Shown: piece by piece, positions 1-7,820 of the stretch
How positions within the stretch are numbered: the first letter of the stretch is position 1
Layout: the number at the start of each line of letters is the position of its first letter
Assembly (NCBI GenBank): GCA_049999805.1
Contig: JBNGIO010001022.1
Location: 1-21,678, forward strand
DNA length: 21,678 nt
Source of the DNA: Folioceros fuciformis
Lineage: Eukaryota; Anthocerotophyta; Anthocerotopsida; Anthocerotales
Direction of reading: 5' to 3'
The notes under the pieces: model-generated
The model's database searches: none
What the model was told of the DNA's origin: nothing
Seen by the model: the letters and a program-made list of their open reading frames with translations, nothing else
Made by a program: the position numbers and the translations under genes

Positions 1-474
1 CAGTCCTGCAGTCTCGGTGGGAGCTCTGCAGTCAAGCCTGTCAGACAGTCCGATCTGTAGACCCTTGTCACGCGAGTTGCCAGTTCCAGGCCTCATTAAA
101 TGCAGGCCTGCGGTCAGTCACGCCACCAACGGACACAGAAGTCTGCCTTCAACCCAGTCGCCTTGAATTTGTAACGCGTTTGCACGACTCGTTCTTCCAG
201 TTAAAAAAACCGAGATACAGCATACACATACATATAACTGTATATTCCAAATAACCCCGTTAAAAAATTTAAAACAAGCAGCGCTGCACGACTAAGTTCA
301 GCCCACCTTCACTCATGAGTGGATAACGCCTTCGGGAACAGTACCCAGGCTTTTGAATTTGTTCCACTTCCTATCATCCTTCATTTATTATTATCATTAT
401 AAGGTTCAATTATTTAAAAATATTTATTCAAATATGAACGGAAGTTAAACTTGAGAATTTTAAATTTAAATATA
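1..474. other. Gene-free left edge
   Basis: No coding region, RNA gene or recognisable element was found here. The first 180 bases are of mixed composition with several CTGCAGTC-like words. From about 200 the sequence becomes AT-rich, with runs of A and T and TTTAAATTTAAATA-like words near 460-475. It may be the flank of an upstream gene or decayed repeat sequence; nothing decides between these. Confidence 0.5.
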
Positions 475-755
475 GATGACCATGAAATCATCTTGGGCCA
501 ACCTTGGTCCATTCTAAATTTGGATGATCATGAAATCATCTTGGGCTTAGACGCCCAAGATTGGATTAGATACTTAGAGGCCTAGATTGGATTGGATTGA
601 TTTGGGGTTAGAGGCCAAGATTGGATTGGATGCTTAGAGGCCTAGATTGGATTGGATTGATCTTGGGGTTAGAGGCCAAGATTGGATTGGATGCTTAGAG
701 GCCTAAGATTGGACTGGATTGGATTGGATGATAATGAAATCATCTTGGGCTTAGA
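475..755. repeat. 60/61-bp tandem repeat flanked by a 31-bp direct repeat
   Basis: The core is two full copies and a partial copy of a GGATT-rich unit. Copies begin at 572, 632 and 693, so the period is 60 and then 61. Each copy starts with CTTAGAGGCCTA and contains GGATTGGATTGAT and GGGGTTAGAGGCC; a degenerate copy precedes them from about 552. The array is bracketed by a 31-bp direct repeat, 521-551 and 725-755, differing at one base (GGATGATCATG versus GGATGATAATG). A third, shorter copy of its core (ATGAAATCATCTTGGGC) lies near 482-498. I do not recognise the element. It could be a minisatellite or the internal array of a non-autonomous transposon. Confidence 0.8.
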
Positions 756-825
756 ATGGATAAAGAGGCTAAGAAGGTATGCGGGTCATGGTGGATTGAT
801 CCAAGAGGCAGAAAGTCCAAGGTCC

Positions 826-955
826 TTTCTTCCTCCATACACAAAGAAAAGAAAAGGTACTTTCTTCCTCCATACAGAGAGAAGAAACTTTTCTTCTTGG
901 ATACACAAAGCCAAGAACTTTTCCTCGTCCATACACAAAGAAGAAGCACAAAGTG
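826..955. repeat. Four imperfect ~30-35 bp tandem copies (TTTCTTCCTCCATACACAAAG type)
   Basis: Copies start near 826, 861, 890 and 920. Each has a pyrimidine stretch (TTTCTTCCTCC), the word ATAC(A), and then a purine stretch (AAAGAAAAGAA). Spacings are 35, 29 and 30. Strand asymmetry alternates between pyrimidine-rich and purine-rich blocks, so the region is open in several frames, but every translation is low-complexity and I regard none as a gene. It lies directly right of the GGATT array and may belong to the same element. Confidence 0.75.
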
Positions 956-1255
956 AGGGAGAGGAGAGGAAGAGATAAGAATCCCATCCAGTCGGGGCCA
1001 AGGGGCAAGAATGGCTGTGGACCTTAAGATATGGAACTGATCCCTTTGGTTGTGTAGATGTTGGAGACGTGGTGATAAAAAATCAAGAATCTACGACTTT
1101 GATGAATTCTACAACATTTCATGCTCGTCCGCAGGTTCTGTACGTCCAAATGAGGGAAGGTCCACGGTTAGAATTCCATGTTCTCGGGTTCAACACGGTG
1201 GGCAGCTGTCAGCGCCTGCGGCCCTGTGGGTCAGTGATGAATGTAGCTATGTACA

Positions 1256-1262
1256 TATAAAT
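1256..1262 (+). promoter_or_regulatory. Candidate TATA box (TATAAAT) for the PADRE-domain gene
   Basis: TATAAAT lies in a short AT-rich island inside otherwise GC-rich DNA. A start site about 30 nt downstream would give a 5' leader of roughly 330 nt before the ATG at 1619. Only the motif and position support it. Confidence 0.3.
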
Positions 1263-1618
1263 CGTGGCCCCATCCACGTTCGACTATTTGCCGCCTTGCC
1301 TGTGCTGTGCGTCAGCAAGCCTGCTCCTGCCCCTCCGCCAGCGCTTTCTTGTCCAACGCGAATGTCCCCGGATTGGAGGCTTGTGCTGGCGCAGTCGGCT
1401 GCATTGCGCGCATTTGCTTCTACATGTTTGGCTCGGTGCGCGTGCGCGCTGGCTCGCGGCGGGATTTGGATCGGGTTGGTGACTTAGAAGCTGGAGCGGA
1501 GGGAGGAAAGATTTTGGTGCGCAGGGCAGGAGTGCTGTGGAGTTTGGTATGTATGGTTTGAGTTGGAATTTGTGAGCTGTATGTATCGTGCGAAGGACGA
1601 TTTGAGGCGGCGAGGAAG

Positions 1619-2491
1619 ATGTTGCAAGAATGCGTAGACAATTGTATGAAAATCTGCACTTGCGCGGGGCGGCAGGACGCGGACAGCCCGGTTGTGGTGC
1701 TGAGGAAAGATGGCCAGGTGTTGGAGTTTCCTAGAAGGATCCGGTGCTCCGAGGTGCTGGCGCAAAATCCGCACTGCAGAATTTGTCATGCTAGTTCCTT
1801 GTTGATGAAGCAGAAGGGGCGGATACTGTCGACTGCGGCCATGTTGGAGCCGGGGGAGATCTACTTTCTTGTGCCGCAGCCTGGGACGTCTGCAGCCGCC
1901 AAGGGGGCCATGGCAAAGGCACCGGATTCCTCTATGCATTTCATGATCCCTAAAGAGTATTTGGAGAAGATTGCGGGAGATCTGTCTGCTAATTCTGCCA
2001 ACGGTGCCAGATCTGGTGCTGGCAGGAGGAGGGTGAAGAAGACTGCCGCTAAGGTTCAGGGGCTGAGGAGGGCCAGGTCGAAAAGCAACTTCGTCTCTTC
2101 CTTCGATTCGTCTATGCAGTTTGTCGTCCCCAAGGACATTTTGACTAAATCTGGAGAAGAGGCTGCTAGCGCTGTTCTTGCTTCCGGTTCAGGACCGGCT
2201 GCGGTTCCGACGGGCAGACCTGTGCTGACCAGAAGTGTTTCCGTGGGGAAGGCTAGGCCTCACATCAGGTTGAAGAGGAACAGGCGCGTCTGGGTGCCGC
2301 CTTTGGACACCATCGTTGAAGCGTCAAGCTCTGGCCGATCATCTGTGACCTCCAGGGGACGCAGCAGATCTTCGGGAAGGTCCTTTGAAGCCTCGTCTTC
2401 TCGGGATGCTCACGGGCATGGTTCATCGTTCAGCTCGGTGGACGAGAGTTCAGGAGAAGGCGAGAAAGCAGCCCTTGACTCACAATCTTGA
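1619..2491 (+). CDS. PADRE (DUF4228) domain protein, 290 aa, single exon
   Basis: The N-terminal third reads as a DUF4228/PADRE domain. A short Cys-containing leader (residues 1-18) is followed by VVVLRKDGQVLEF (25-37), and the strongly conserved LEPGEIYFLVP lies at 76-86. PADRE proteins are plant-specific and many respond to pathogen or abiotic stress; their biochemical role is unknown. The rest is predicted disordered and basic/Ser-rich, with RRR and KK clusters near 136-156 and an RS-like tract near 240-262. A short motif is duplicated: DSSMHFMIPKEYLEK (103-117) and DSSMQFVVPKDILTK (163-177). The first ATG of the open frame was chosen; an in-frame ATG at 1646 (residue 10) is an alternative. 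The gene converges on its right-hand neighbour. Family assignment is by memory of the motif; function is not inferable beyond that. Confidence 0.85.
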   Translation: MLQECVDNCMKICTCAGRQDADSPVVVLRKDGQVLEFPRRIRCSEVLAQNPHCRICHASSLLMKQKGRILSTAAMLEPGEIYFLVPQPGTSAAAKGAMAKAPDSSMHFMIPKEYLEKIAGDLSANSANGARSGAGRRRVKKTAAKVQGLRRARSKSNFVSSFDSSMQFVVPKDILTKSGEEAASAVLASGSGPAAVPTGRPVLTRSVSVGKARPHIRLKRNRRVWVPPLDTIVEASSSGRSSVTSRGRSRSSGRSFEASSSRDAHGHGSSFSSVDESSGEGEKAALDSQS

Positions 2492-3184
2492 TGCTGCTGC
2501 TGCCAAAAGGAGATGCTGTGGAAAGAGAGTTGGTTGTTTTGCTTGTTAGTGATCATTCTGAGTGAAGACGGTCTCATCTCAGTCTGAGGTTGTTGTGCTG
2601 GAAGCGGTCGCTTGCCCGGTCGAATTTGCAAGCGGGAGCCTGCTTGTATCTCTTGACCTTGCGGCAGCAAGCTTGTCTGGACTTTGAGCTTCCTTTCGAC
2701 TCTCGTGATGGCCAAATGTTGGCAAGTGGGCAATTGGTTGAAGGAGAGCCGTCGTAAACATGTAGGAACTGTACAGTAGCTTGTGTTCTCGTCCTTGTAC
2801 ATTAGTATACGTCTTTAGCTGGAACTACTTTCGGCGAAGGTCAGTTTCTGTCAGCACTAGTACTCTCCATTGTGCACCGTGTCTTGGTGTGTTGGAATCA
2901 TCGGAAAGGTCGGCTTCAGCATTTCAGATTAAAGTTTTTTGGCGCTTGATGATAGTCCTTTCCAGAAAATGTTACAGAATCTTGGTTTCACGAGTAGGTG
3001 CAAAGCTGCTCATGTTTACCCAGAATGTGATGTCAGGGTCTGTTGCACTTCGGAATCAGGGACAGCACGGTTTACCATGCAGGGGCTTCCATTATGCCGT
3101 ATGTACAATCAGTGAAAGCAGAAGCTTCTCCGGCTGCCCATCTGGTTACACGCGACTTGTTCTTCTCTTTTAAACTCGTCTACA
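2492..3184. other. Convergent intergenic region holding two 3' ends
   Basis: This holds the 3' flanks of the PADRE gene (from the left) and the small unknown gene (from the right). The open frame at 2781-3173 encodes no recognisable protein and starts with a non-ATG codon. ATTAAA at 2928-2933 is a possible poly(A) signal for the PADRE gene, though 440 nt downstream of its stop. Nothing else was seen. Confidence 0.5.
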
Positions 3185-4079
3185 CTAGCTGCTGCTCTCC
3201 ATGGCACTCATACGCTTTGTTATGAGATCCACAGCAGCATTAGCTGAAGTGAAAGCTCCATGGAAGCTTTCCTTGAATGAGAATGTCTCTAGATTGCTAA
3301 CCATTTCCATGAGTATGTCCCCAATATCAAGCTGCTTTTCCAACAAGCAGTAGTAGAACACGGACGCGCAGCGCCGACTGATTTCAGCATTTGCAGGTTC
3401 AGGGCAGTACTCGTCATCAAGCCACTGGTGCAAGGCTTTCTTCAGCCACTCGGATTCCTGCAAGGACCCACATATCAATGACGCAGGTATTGTGCTGCGC
3501 TGCCCCGCCTCATCAATTTATCCATCGAGCTCTCTCTCTGCTGCTACCATGCAAAATCTTGTCACCTATCCACCAAGAGACCACCCTAGTTCCAGTTGCC
3601 TCGCTCAGGCTGCAGATTTAGGACTCAAATGTACATTCACCCAGTGACACAAATCTGGATGAGGCCTGACCCTAAGCTCGCAAGAACTGTAGCGAGAACA
3701 AGCCGAGTCCAAATCTTGGAGCTCAGGAGAAAAGCTGAACACCAAGCTGCGGAAGGACGACTCCAGGAAAGTATGAATCGTGTTTGCAGCATACCTTCTC
3801 TGCCTCAGCTGGAACGGTCCACGCCTCAGGTACTTGTAGGGATGGTAGCTCGTCAGCCTCGAATTCCTCCTCCTGTCCTGATGCCACACAGCAGGTGGGC
3901 CTTCCTTGAGCTTTCCTTCCACAAGGGTGGATGGAGCGGGGTACTAATTTCTGACTGCGATGATCTGAAGTCTTCCACGCAATCCGCAAACAGGAGAGTC
4001 CTGGGGAAACCGCACCTCGCGTCCTGAGAATTGAGCAGGTGAAGTTAACCAAGTCTCCACCCTGAGCAGCCAGGGCCAT
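3185..4079 (-). CDS. Small protein of unknown function, ~124 aa, three exons
   Basis: Proposed exons (minus strand): 4079-4061, 3877-3795, 3457-3185. Introns are 183 and 337 nt with GTGGAG...CATCAG and GTATGC...TTGCAG ends, and the joined frame is continuous. The product starts MALAAQGQEEEFEADELPSL, continues with VPEAWTVPAEAE (residues 23-34), and has a helical body with WLKKALHQWLDDEYCPEP, then SFHGAFTSANAAVDLI near the C-terminus. It has no signal peptide or membrane segment and is acidic at the N-terminus. It resembles small single-domain plant proteins I believe are conserved but cannot name, so no function is assigned. Exon 3 is secure and exon 2 likely. Exon 1 is the least certain: an alternative donor (TTG|GTTAAC) with a later acceptor gives nearly the same protein, and the frame is open upstream to an ATG at 4154. 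Confidence 0.7.
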
Positions 4080-4496
4080 AGCACCGCTAAGACCTACAGA
4101 CCTCAGCAGGGCGAGGGATCCAAGTGGGCAGCGTCGGGCAGTCCGATGCGTCACCTGGCGTGCGATTATTCTCCCGCAGGAACAGAAGGATGAGGGTACA
4201 CGACACTATCTTGGGCAGGTGAAGAAGACAACGCCTTCGGGCTGAGATTCACCAGGATAAGATTGTACAACGGACAGATGCTGTAGGCAAGAAAAGCGGC
4301 TTGTGAAGGACAGATGTTCAAAGGTGACGCAGCGCTACATCAGCAAGCATCAGTTCAAGGCTGGCAGATTAAACAGATATTTTGCAGCATCGTTTCTTAG
4401 GTGCCCAGAAGTTGAGATCTACCCAGTTACCACTTTAGAACGAGTCAGCCTGATTACAACCTTGCTGGCGTAACCAGCAGGCTTAAGGCTCACACC
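4080..4496. other. Spacer between two minus-strand genes
   Basis: This should hold the 3' untranslated region of the glutathionyl-hydroquinone reductase gene and the promoter of the small unknown gene. I found no convincing TATA box, AATAAA or additional coding exon. Confidence 0.4.
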
Positions 4497-5976
4497 TCAC
4501 GTGAATCGGGCCCTATCGTGCGGGGCCGAGTAATCGAAGGGAAACCCAAGAGGAATTATGCCATGAGGGTTGATCGTGGGGTGACTGCCGAAGTAGTGCC
4601 TCTTGATGTGATCCATATGCACAGTGTCAGCGACGCCATTGGTTTGGTAGATATCTTTCGTGTAGTTGATCAAATTGGGATACTCCCTGATGAAATGCTT
4701 GTTGCACTTGAAATGCGTAACGTAGACCTGCAAGACAGCAATTGAGTCCTCTTGTTCAATCTCATGTTTCAAACCACCCGCTTTGCTATGCCGTGGTTCA
4801 GGAAGAAGGAAGAGAACGAACCTCATCAAACCGGATCAGGGTAACAAACAAACGGATGTCTGCCTCTGTCAAGGTATTGCCTACCAGGTACCTCTGTGTC
4901 CCCAAAATACTTTCGACTCTCTCCAGTGCATTGAACACATCATGGAAAGCCTGGACGCAGAGTAAAGCAAAACAAAATCAGTCCGAAACCGCGAGCAGGC
5001 AAACCTCCCAAGCAGATTCGGGAAAGGACAGGATGAACACCAACCTCTTCGTAAGGCTTCTGCTTAGTTGCAAAGCCTGCCCGGTACACACCATTGTTGA
5101 TGGACGGGTAGACCCACTCATTCACCTCGTCAATCTGCTTCCTCAGTGGCTCCGGATACAGATCCAGTGCTGGGTTCTTGGCTATCTGGTTGAACTCGGA
5201 ATTGAACATGCGCACGATCTCAGAGCTCTCGTTGTTGACGATGGTGTGCTTCTCCTTGTCCCACAGGACCTGAGCACGAAGGCATGATGGACATCGAGAC
5301 GCATCAGCTACAAGCAACTGCAATTCTGGGACAAAACATATGTCGCTCCCTCCACACTCACGGGAACAGTGTATCTGCCATTGTAGCTGCGATCGGCTCT
5401 GTCATACAGATCCCGAATGCTTTTGGACCCGAAAAGGGGATCCCTATGGGCTTCTGGTTCCTCGGCTCCAGGATGTGGGAAAACCCACCCGAAGTGCTCG
5501 TCATTCTCCTTCGTCCTTTCCCATTTCGCATTTGTGGCCTGCGCAGAGACCATTCAGTACCATCACCGCTGTCAAAGTGAGGTCCAGCAGCTTACAGTCA
5601 GCCCGATGGCGTGCTCCAAACCCTTTAGCTTGATGGCAGCGTAGCACCGCGACGCCCAGGGGCAGGCATACGAGATGTAGAGATGGTACCGGCCAGCTAC
5701 AGGGGGGAATTCAGCTCCCTCCTTGCTGGAGATCCAGTTGCGGAAAACAGAGGCCGGCCGCTTGAACTCCCCATCCTGAAGATCCGACAGTGTGGTTTTC
5801 CCTGGAGCCATCTGGGCGGCGGACACGACCCACACACTCCGGCTCTTGCCGCAGCTCCTCACTGCAAATCCAGAAAGGCCGACTCCAACAAAGCTCTGTA
5901 GCCCAGTTCTTAGTCCGACCAACCCAGCTCTGTCCACTCTAAGAAGAGCAGCAGACGGTGCTGCCAGATTAGACAT
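4497..5976 (-). CDS. Glutathionyl-hydroquinone reductase (xi-class GST, ECM4/YqjG family), probably plastid-targeted, 380 aa
   Basis: Five exons: 5976-5596, 5538-5362, 5269-5045, 4950-4822, 4727-4497. All introns are phase 0 with GT-AG ends. The enzyme class reduces glutathionyl-hydroquinones with glutathione, using a catalytic Cys in a CPWA motif; here [12 protein letters not shown] places that Cys at residue 105. Other family signatures are DEHFGWVFP (exon 2), VLWDKE and [14 protein letters not shown] (exon 3), [19 protein letters not shown] (exon 4), VTHFKCNK, and the C-terminal [15 protein letters not shown] and [11 protein letters not shown]. The chosen ATG gives a Ser/Ala/Val/Arg-rich leader of about 55 residues with almost no acidic residues, typical of a chloroplast transit peptide. 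The frame is open to an ATG at 6117, and Met56 is a possible cytosolic start. Length fits plant members with a transit peptide. The 5' end is divergent from the FAM192A homologue. Confidence 0.95.
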
Positions 5977-6325
5977 CCAAGCCGGTATGTACGCCACCAC
6001 CCTCAACCCCCCTGCTTTTTGTTGGGCACATGCAAAGGTTCCGAATGAGTCGTGGCAGCTGCTGATTAAATACAAGTGCCATCGGCCGCAGTGAGGCACC
6101 ACAGGACAAAATGACACTGACAGTGGGGGCCTGGGCCTGTTTTGGAGTGTCTCCTGGAGGAAGGTGCCGTGGCACCTTCGCCTGGATAATGTTGCTCTTT
6201 TCTCAAAAACTGCATGCTGCTGCTCTTTATCCTGTTCATTGCGTTGGGATTGCCCGACACTGTGCCGTCGGTTGGCCTGCTCGAGCGAGCGTGATTATGG
6301 TTGACTCGATTCGTGTTCCCCACTG

Positions 6326-6334
6326 AAACCCTAA
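6326..6334 (+). promoter_or_regulatory. Telobox (AAACCCTAA)
   Basis: This is a perfect match to the plant telo-box, an element found near transcription starts of many housekeeping and translation-related genes. It sits 167 nt upstream of the FAM192A start codon and 30 nt before the uORF ATG, so it is plausibly close to the transcription start. Position and motif are seen; activity is inferred. Confidence 0.5.
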
Positions 6335-6355
6335 CCTCTTCGTGGACTTGGCAGA

Positions 6356-6433
6356 ATGGTAGTTCTCGGATGGGAGATGCCAGACATGCTAGAAACGGAG
6401 GATGGTGGGGTGGAAGATTCGGGAGAAATGTGA
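6356..6433 (+). other. 25-codon upstream ORF in the FAM192A leader
   Basis: An ATG at 6356 opens a 25-codon frame rich in Met, Glu and Gly, ending TGA at 6431-6433, 67 nt before the main ATG. The sequence just before it (GGCAG) could also be a splice acceptor, so it may lie in a leader exon. If transcribed, it would be a translational uORF. Confidence 0.35.
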
Positions 6434-6500
6434 CCTGCTCAGATAGGAGTTGTGCTGTGAGCAGCATGTGAGCGAGCGGAGTGCAACGGACCGTGTGCCA

Positions 6501-7655
6501 ATGTCGAATCCTTTGCGGCTTATGAATTTTGTGCCTGAGGTATGGGGTGGACGTTGGAATTGCAGCTGTTGTGAATTGCCATTGTCCTGAGGGTTTAGGG
6601 ATTATGCTTTGCAGGCGGGCGAAGAGATCGTTTCGAGGCAACCTGTGATCCCCGACAGGCCTCTGTTTGAGGTGCGGTGGTGCAGTCTGGTCTGGTTGCG
6701 AAGTTTCGTCAGTGTTGCTGCTATATGTGATCAGATGCAATTGAGTGGCTTTGTTGAATTCATTTGCAGATTCTGAAGGAAAACAAAGACAAGAAGGATG
6801 CGGAATTCAATGAACGCTTCAAGCATCGTGCGCACATTGTTGCATGCTTGTCGTTTCCAGGAATTTAGGTCGCCCTGGTGGATGCATGACGTTGGGTTTG
6901 GTGTGCGTAGGGCCACCTAAGGCACTTGACGAAGATGAGACGGAATTTCTGGAGCTTGTTCGGACGGTGAGCTTTGTGGAAGCTTTGTAGCCGTCCGTGA
7001 CCAGGATAGTGGGCGCTGATTTTTCTGATTGTCGTCTTTGTCGTGTGCTTCACCTGCTACGATTGCAAGGGCGGCGCGTATACGACTGACTCTCGCCTAT
7101 CTTGGCTGCAGCACAAACAGGAGCAAGAGAGACTGATTGCAACTGAAGAGGCTCGTGAGCTGGAGGAATTTCATGTCTGTCAGCAAGCTGTTCCCCTTGT
7201 TTCAGTCATCGCAATAGACTGTTGTTTGTTCAACATCTCTTTGAGCTTCAAGTATATTTTTTGTCGTTCCTATGGATGCAGGCAGCTATTGCAAGCAGGG
7301 CGGCTATCTCTGAAGAGCAAAAAGTCACTGCTGTCAAACATGAGGTTCGTCATCGGTTTGAGCCACGCTATCTGTTGGTGCCCAGTCGCGGGATAGGTAG
7401 AACTAACCCAGGGAAGGGTGCTGTTGACAGAACGAGAGACCAGCCTTGAACAAGGTTCCATGTCGTCCGAAGACACCTGCAGCTTTCATAAGAATTGTTC
7501 CTCAAGCCAAGAAGGCAAAATTGGATGTAGGTCCGAAAGACGTACAGTCCACCTCCGCAAGCTTAGCTGCGGATGATACTAAAACTGATGAGAAACCAGG
7601 GAGCGCTGCATTGGGACTTGTGTCCTACAGCGATGAAAGTGACGATGAGGACTGA
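6501..7655 (+). CDS. FAM192A: FAM192A / PSME3IP1 (NIP30) family nuclear protein, 186 aa, seven exons
   Basis: Exons: 6501-6539, 6615-6671, 6770-6827, 6911-6966, 7112-7174, 7282-7344, 7431-7655; the frame is continuous. The NIP30 N-terminal domain is clear: LRLMNFVPE (5-13), then RPLFEILKENKDKKDAEFNE (28-47), FKHRPPKALDEDETEFLELV (49-68) and EEARELEEFH. The C-terminus carries a basic IVPQAKKAKL segment, resembling a nuclear localisation signal, and ends LGLVSYSDESDDED, the family's acidic serine tail. In animals this protein binds the proteasome activator PA28gamma through a phosphorylated C-terminal tail; the plant role is unknown. The stretch after FVPE is shorter than I expect from other plant members. 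The donor of intron 5 (CAT|GTCTGT) is weak but gives the family-like join EEFH-AAIASRAA. The ATG at 6501 is the first in frame after an upstream stop at 6444. Confidence 0.92.
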
Positions 7656-7820
7656 ACAGTGAGAAGTATTTACTTCATTGCGTCCGTCTATAGCAATTGT
7701 TGTACACGGTTTGCTTCACTGGAGTATGTAGTCCTCATTTGCGCCGCCCAATGACACAGGATCGCCGCCGAGAGCAGGCATTCATAAAAAAGGCCCTCCA
7801 CCTAGAAGACCACAAATTGG
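7656..7820. other. 165-nt tail-to-tail spacer
   Basis: This is the distance between the stop codons of FAM192A (+) and TRAPPC12 (-). Both 3' untranslated regions must fit or overlap here, so antisense overlap of the two transcripts is likely. No consensus AATAAA was seen on the plus strand. Confidence 0.5.

Larger units (their letters stand above)
5977..6500. promoter_or_regulatory. Bidirectional promoter region (hydroquinone reductase / FAM192A homologue)
   Basis: These 524 nt separate two divergent start codons. They must hold both 5' leaders and promoters unless further 5' exons exist. A telobox and a short upstream ORF (listed separately) lie on the FAM192A side. No clear TATA box was seen on either strand, which is common for housekeeping plant promoters. 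Confidence 0.5.

Noticed and set aside
1050-1487. 145-codon plus-strand open frame before the PADRE gene
   Set aside because: Composition is GC-driven with no recognisable domain, and it overlaps the candidate TATA box and leader of the PADRE gene. Treated as promoter/leader sequence.
1484-1939. 151-codon minus-strand frame
   Set aside because: Antisense shadow over the start of the PADRE coding sequence; no domain.
2781-3173. 130-codon plus-strand frame in the convergent spacer
   Set aside because: Non-ATG start, no similarity I recognise, lies in a likely 3' flank.
4742-5287. 181-codon plus-strand frame
   Set aside because: Antisense to exons 3 and 4 of the hydroquinone reductase, whose spliced protein is unambiguous.
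6066-6740. 224-codon minus-strand frame across the divergent promoter
   Set aside because: Long, but no recognisable domain, and it runs antisense through exons 1-2 of FAM192A and the shared promoter. I considered it an N-terminal extension of the reductase, but the transit-peptide start at 5976 explains that gene better.
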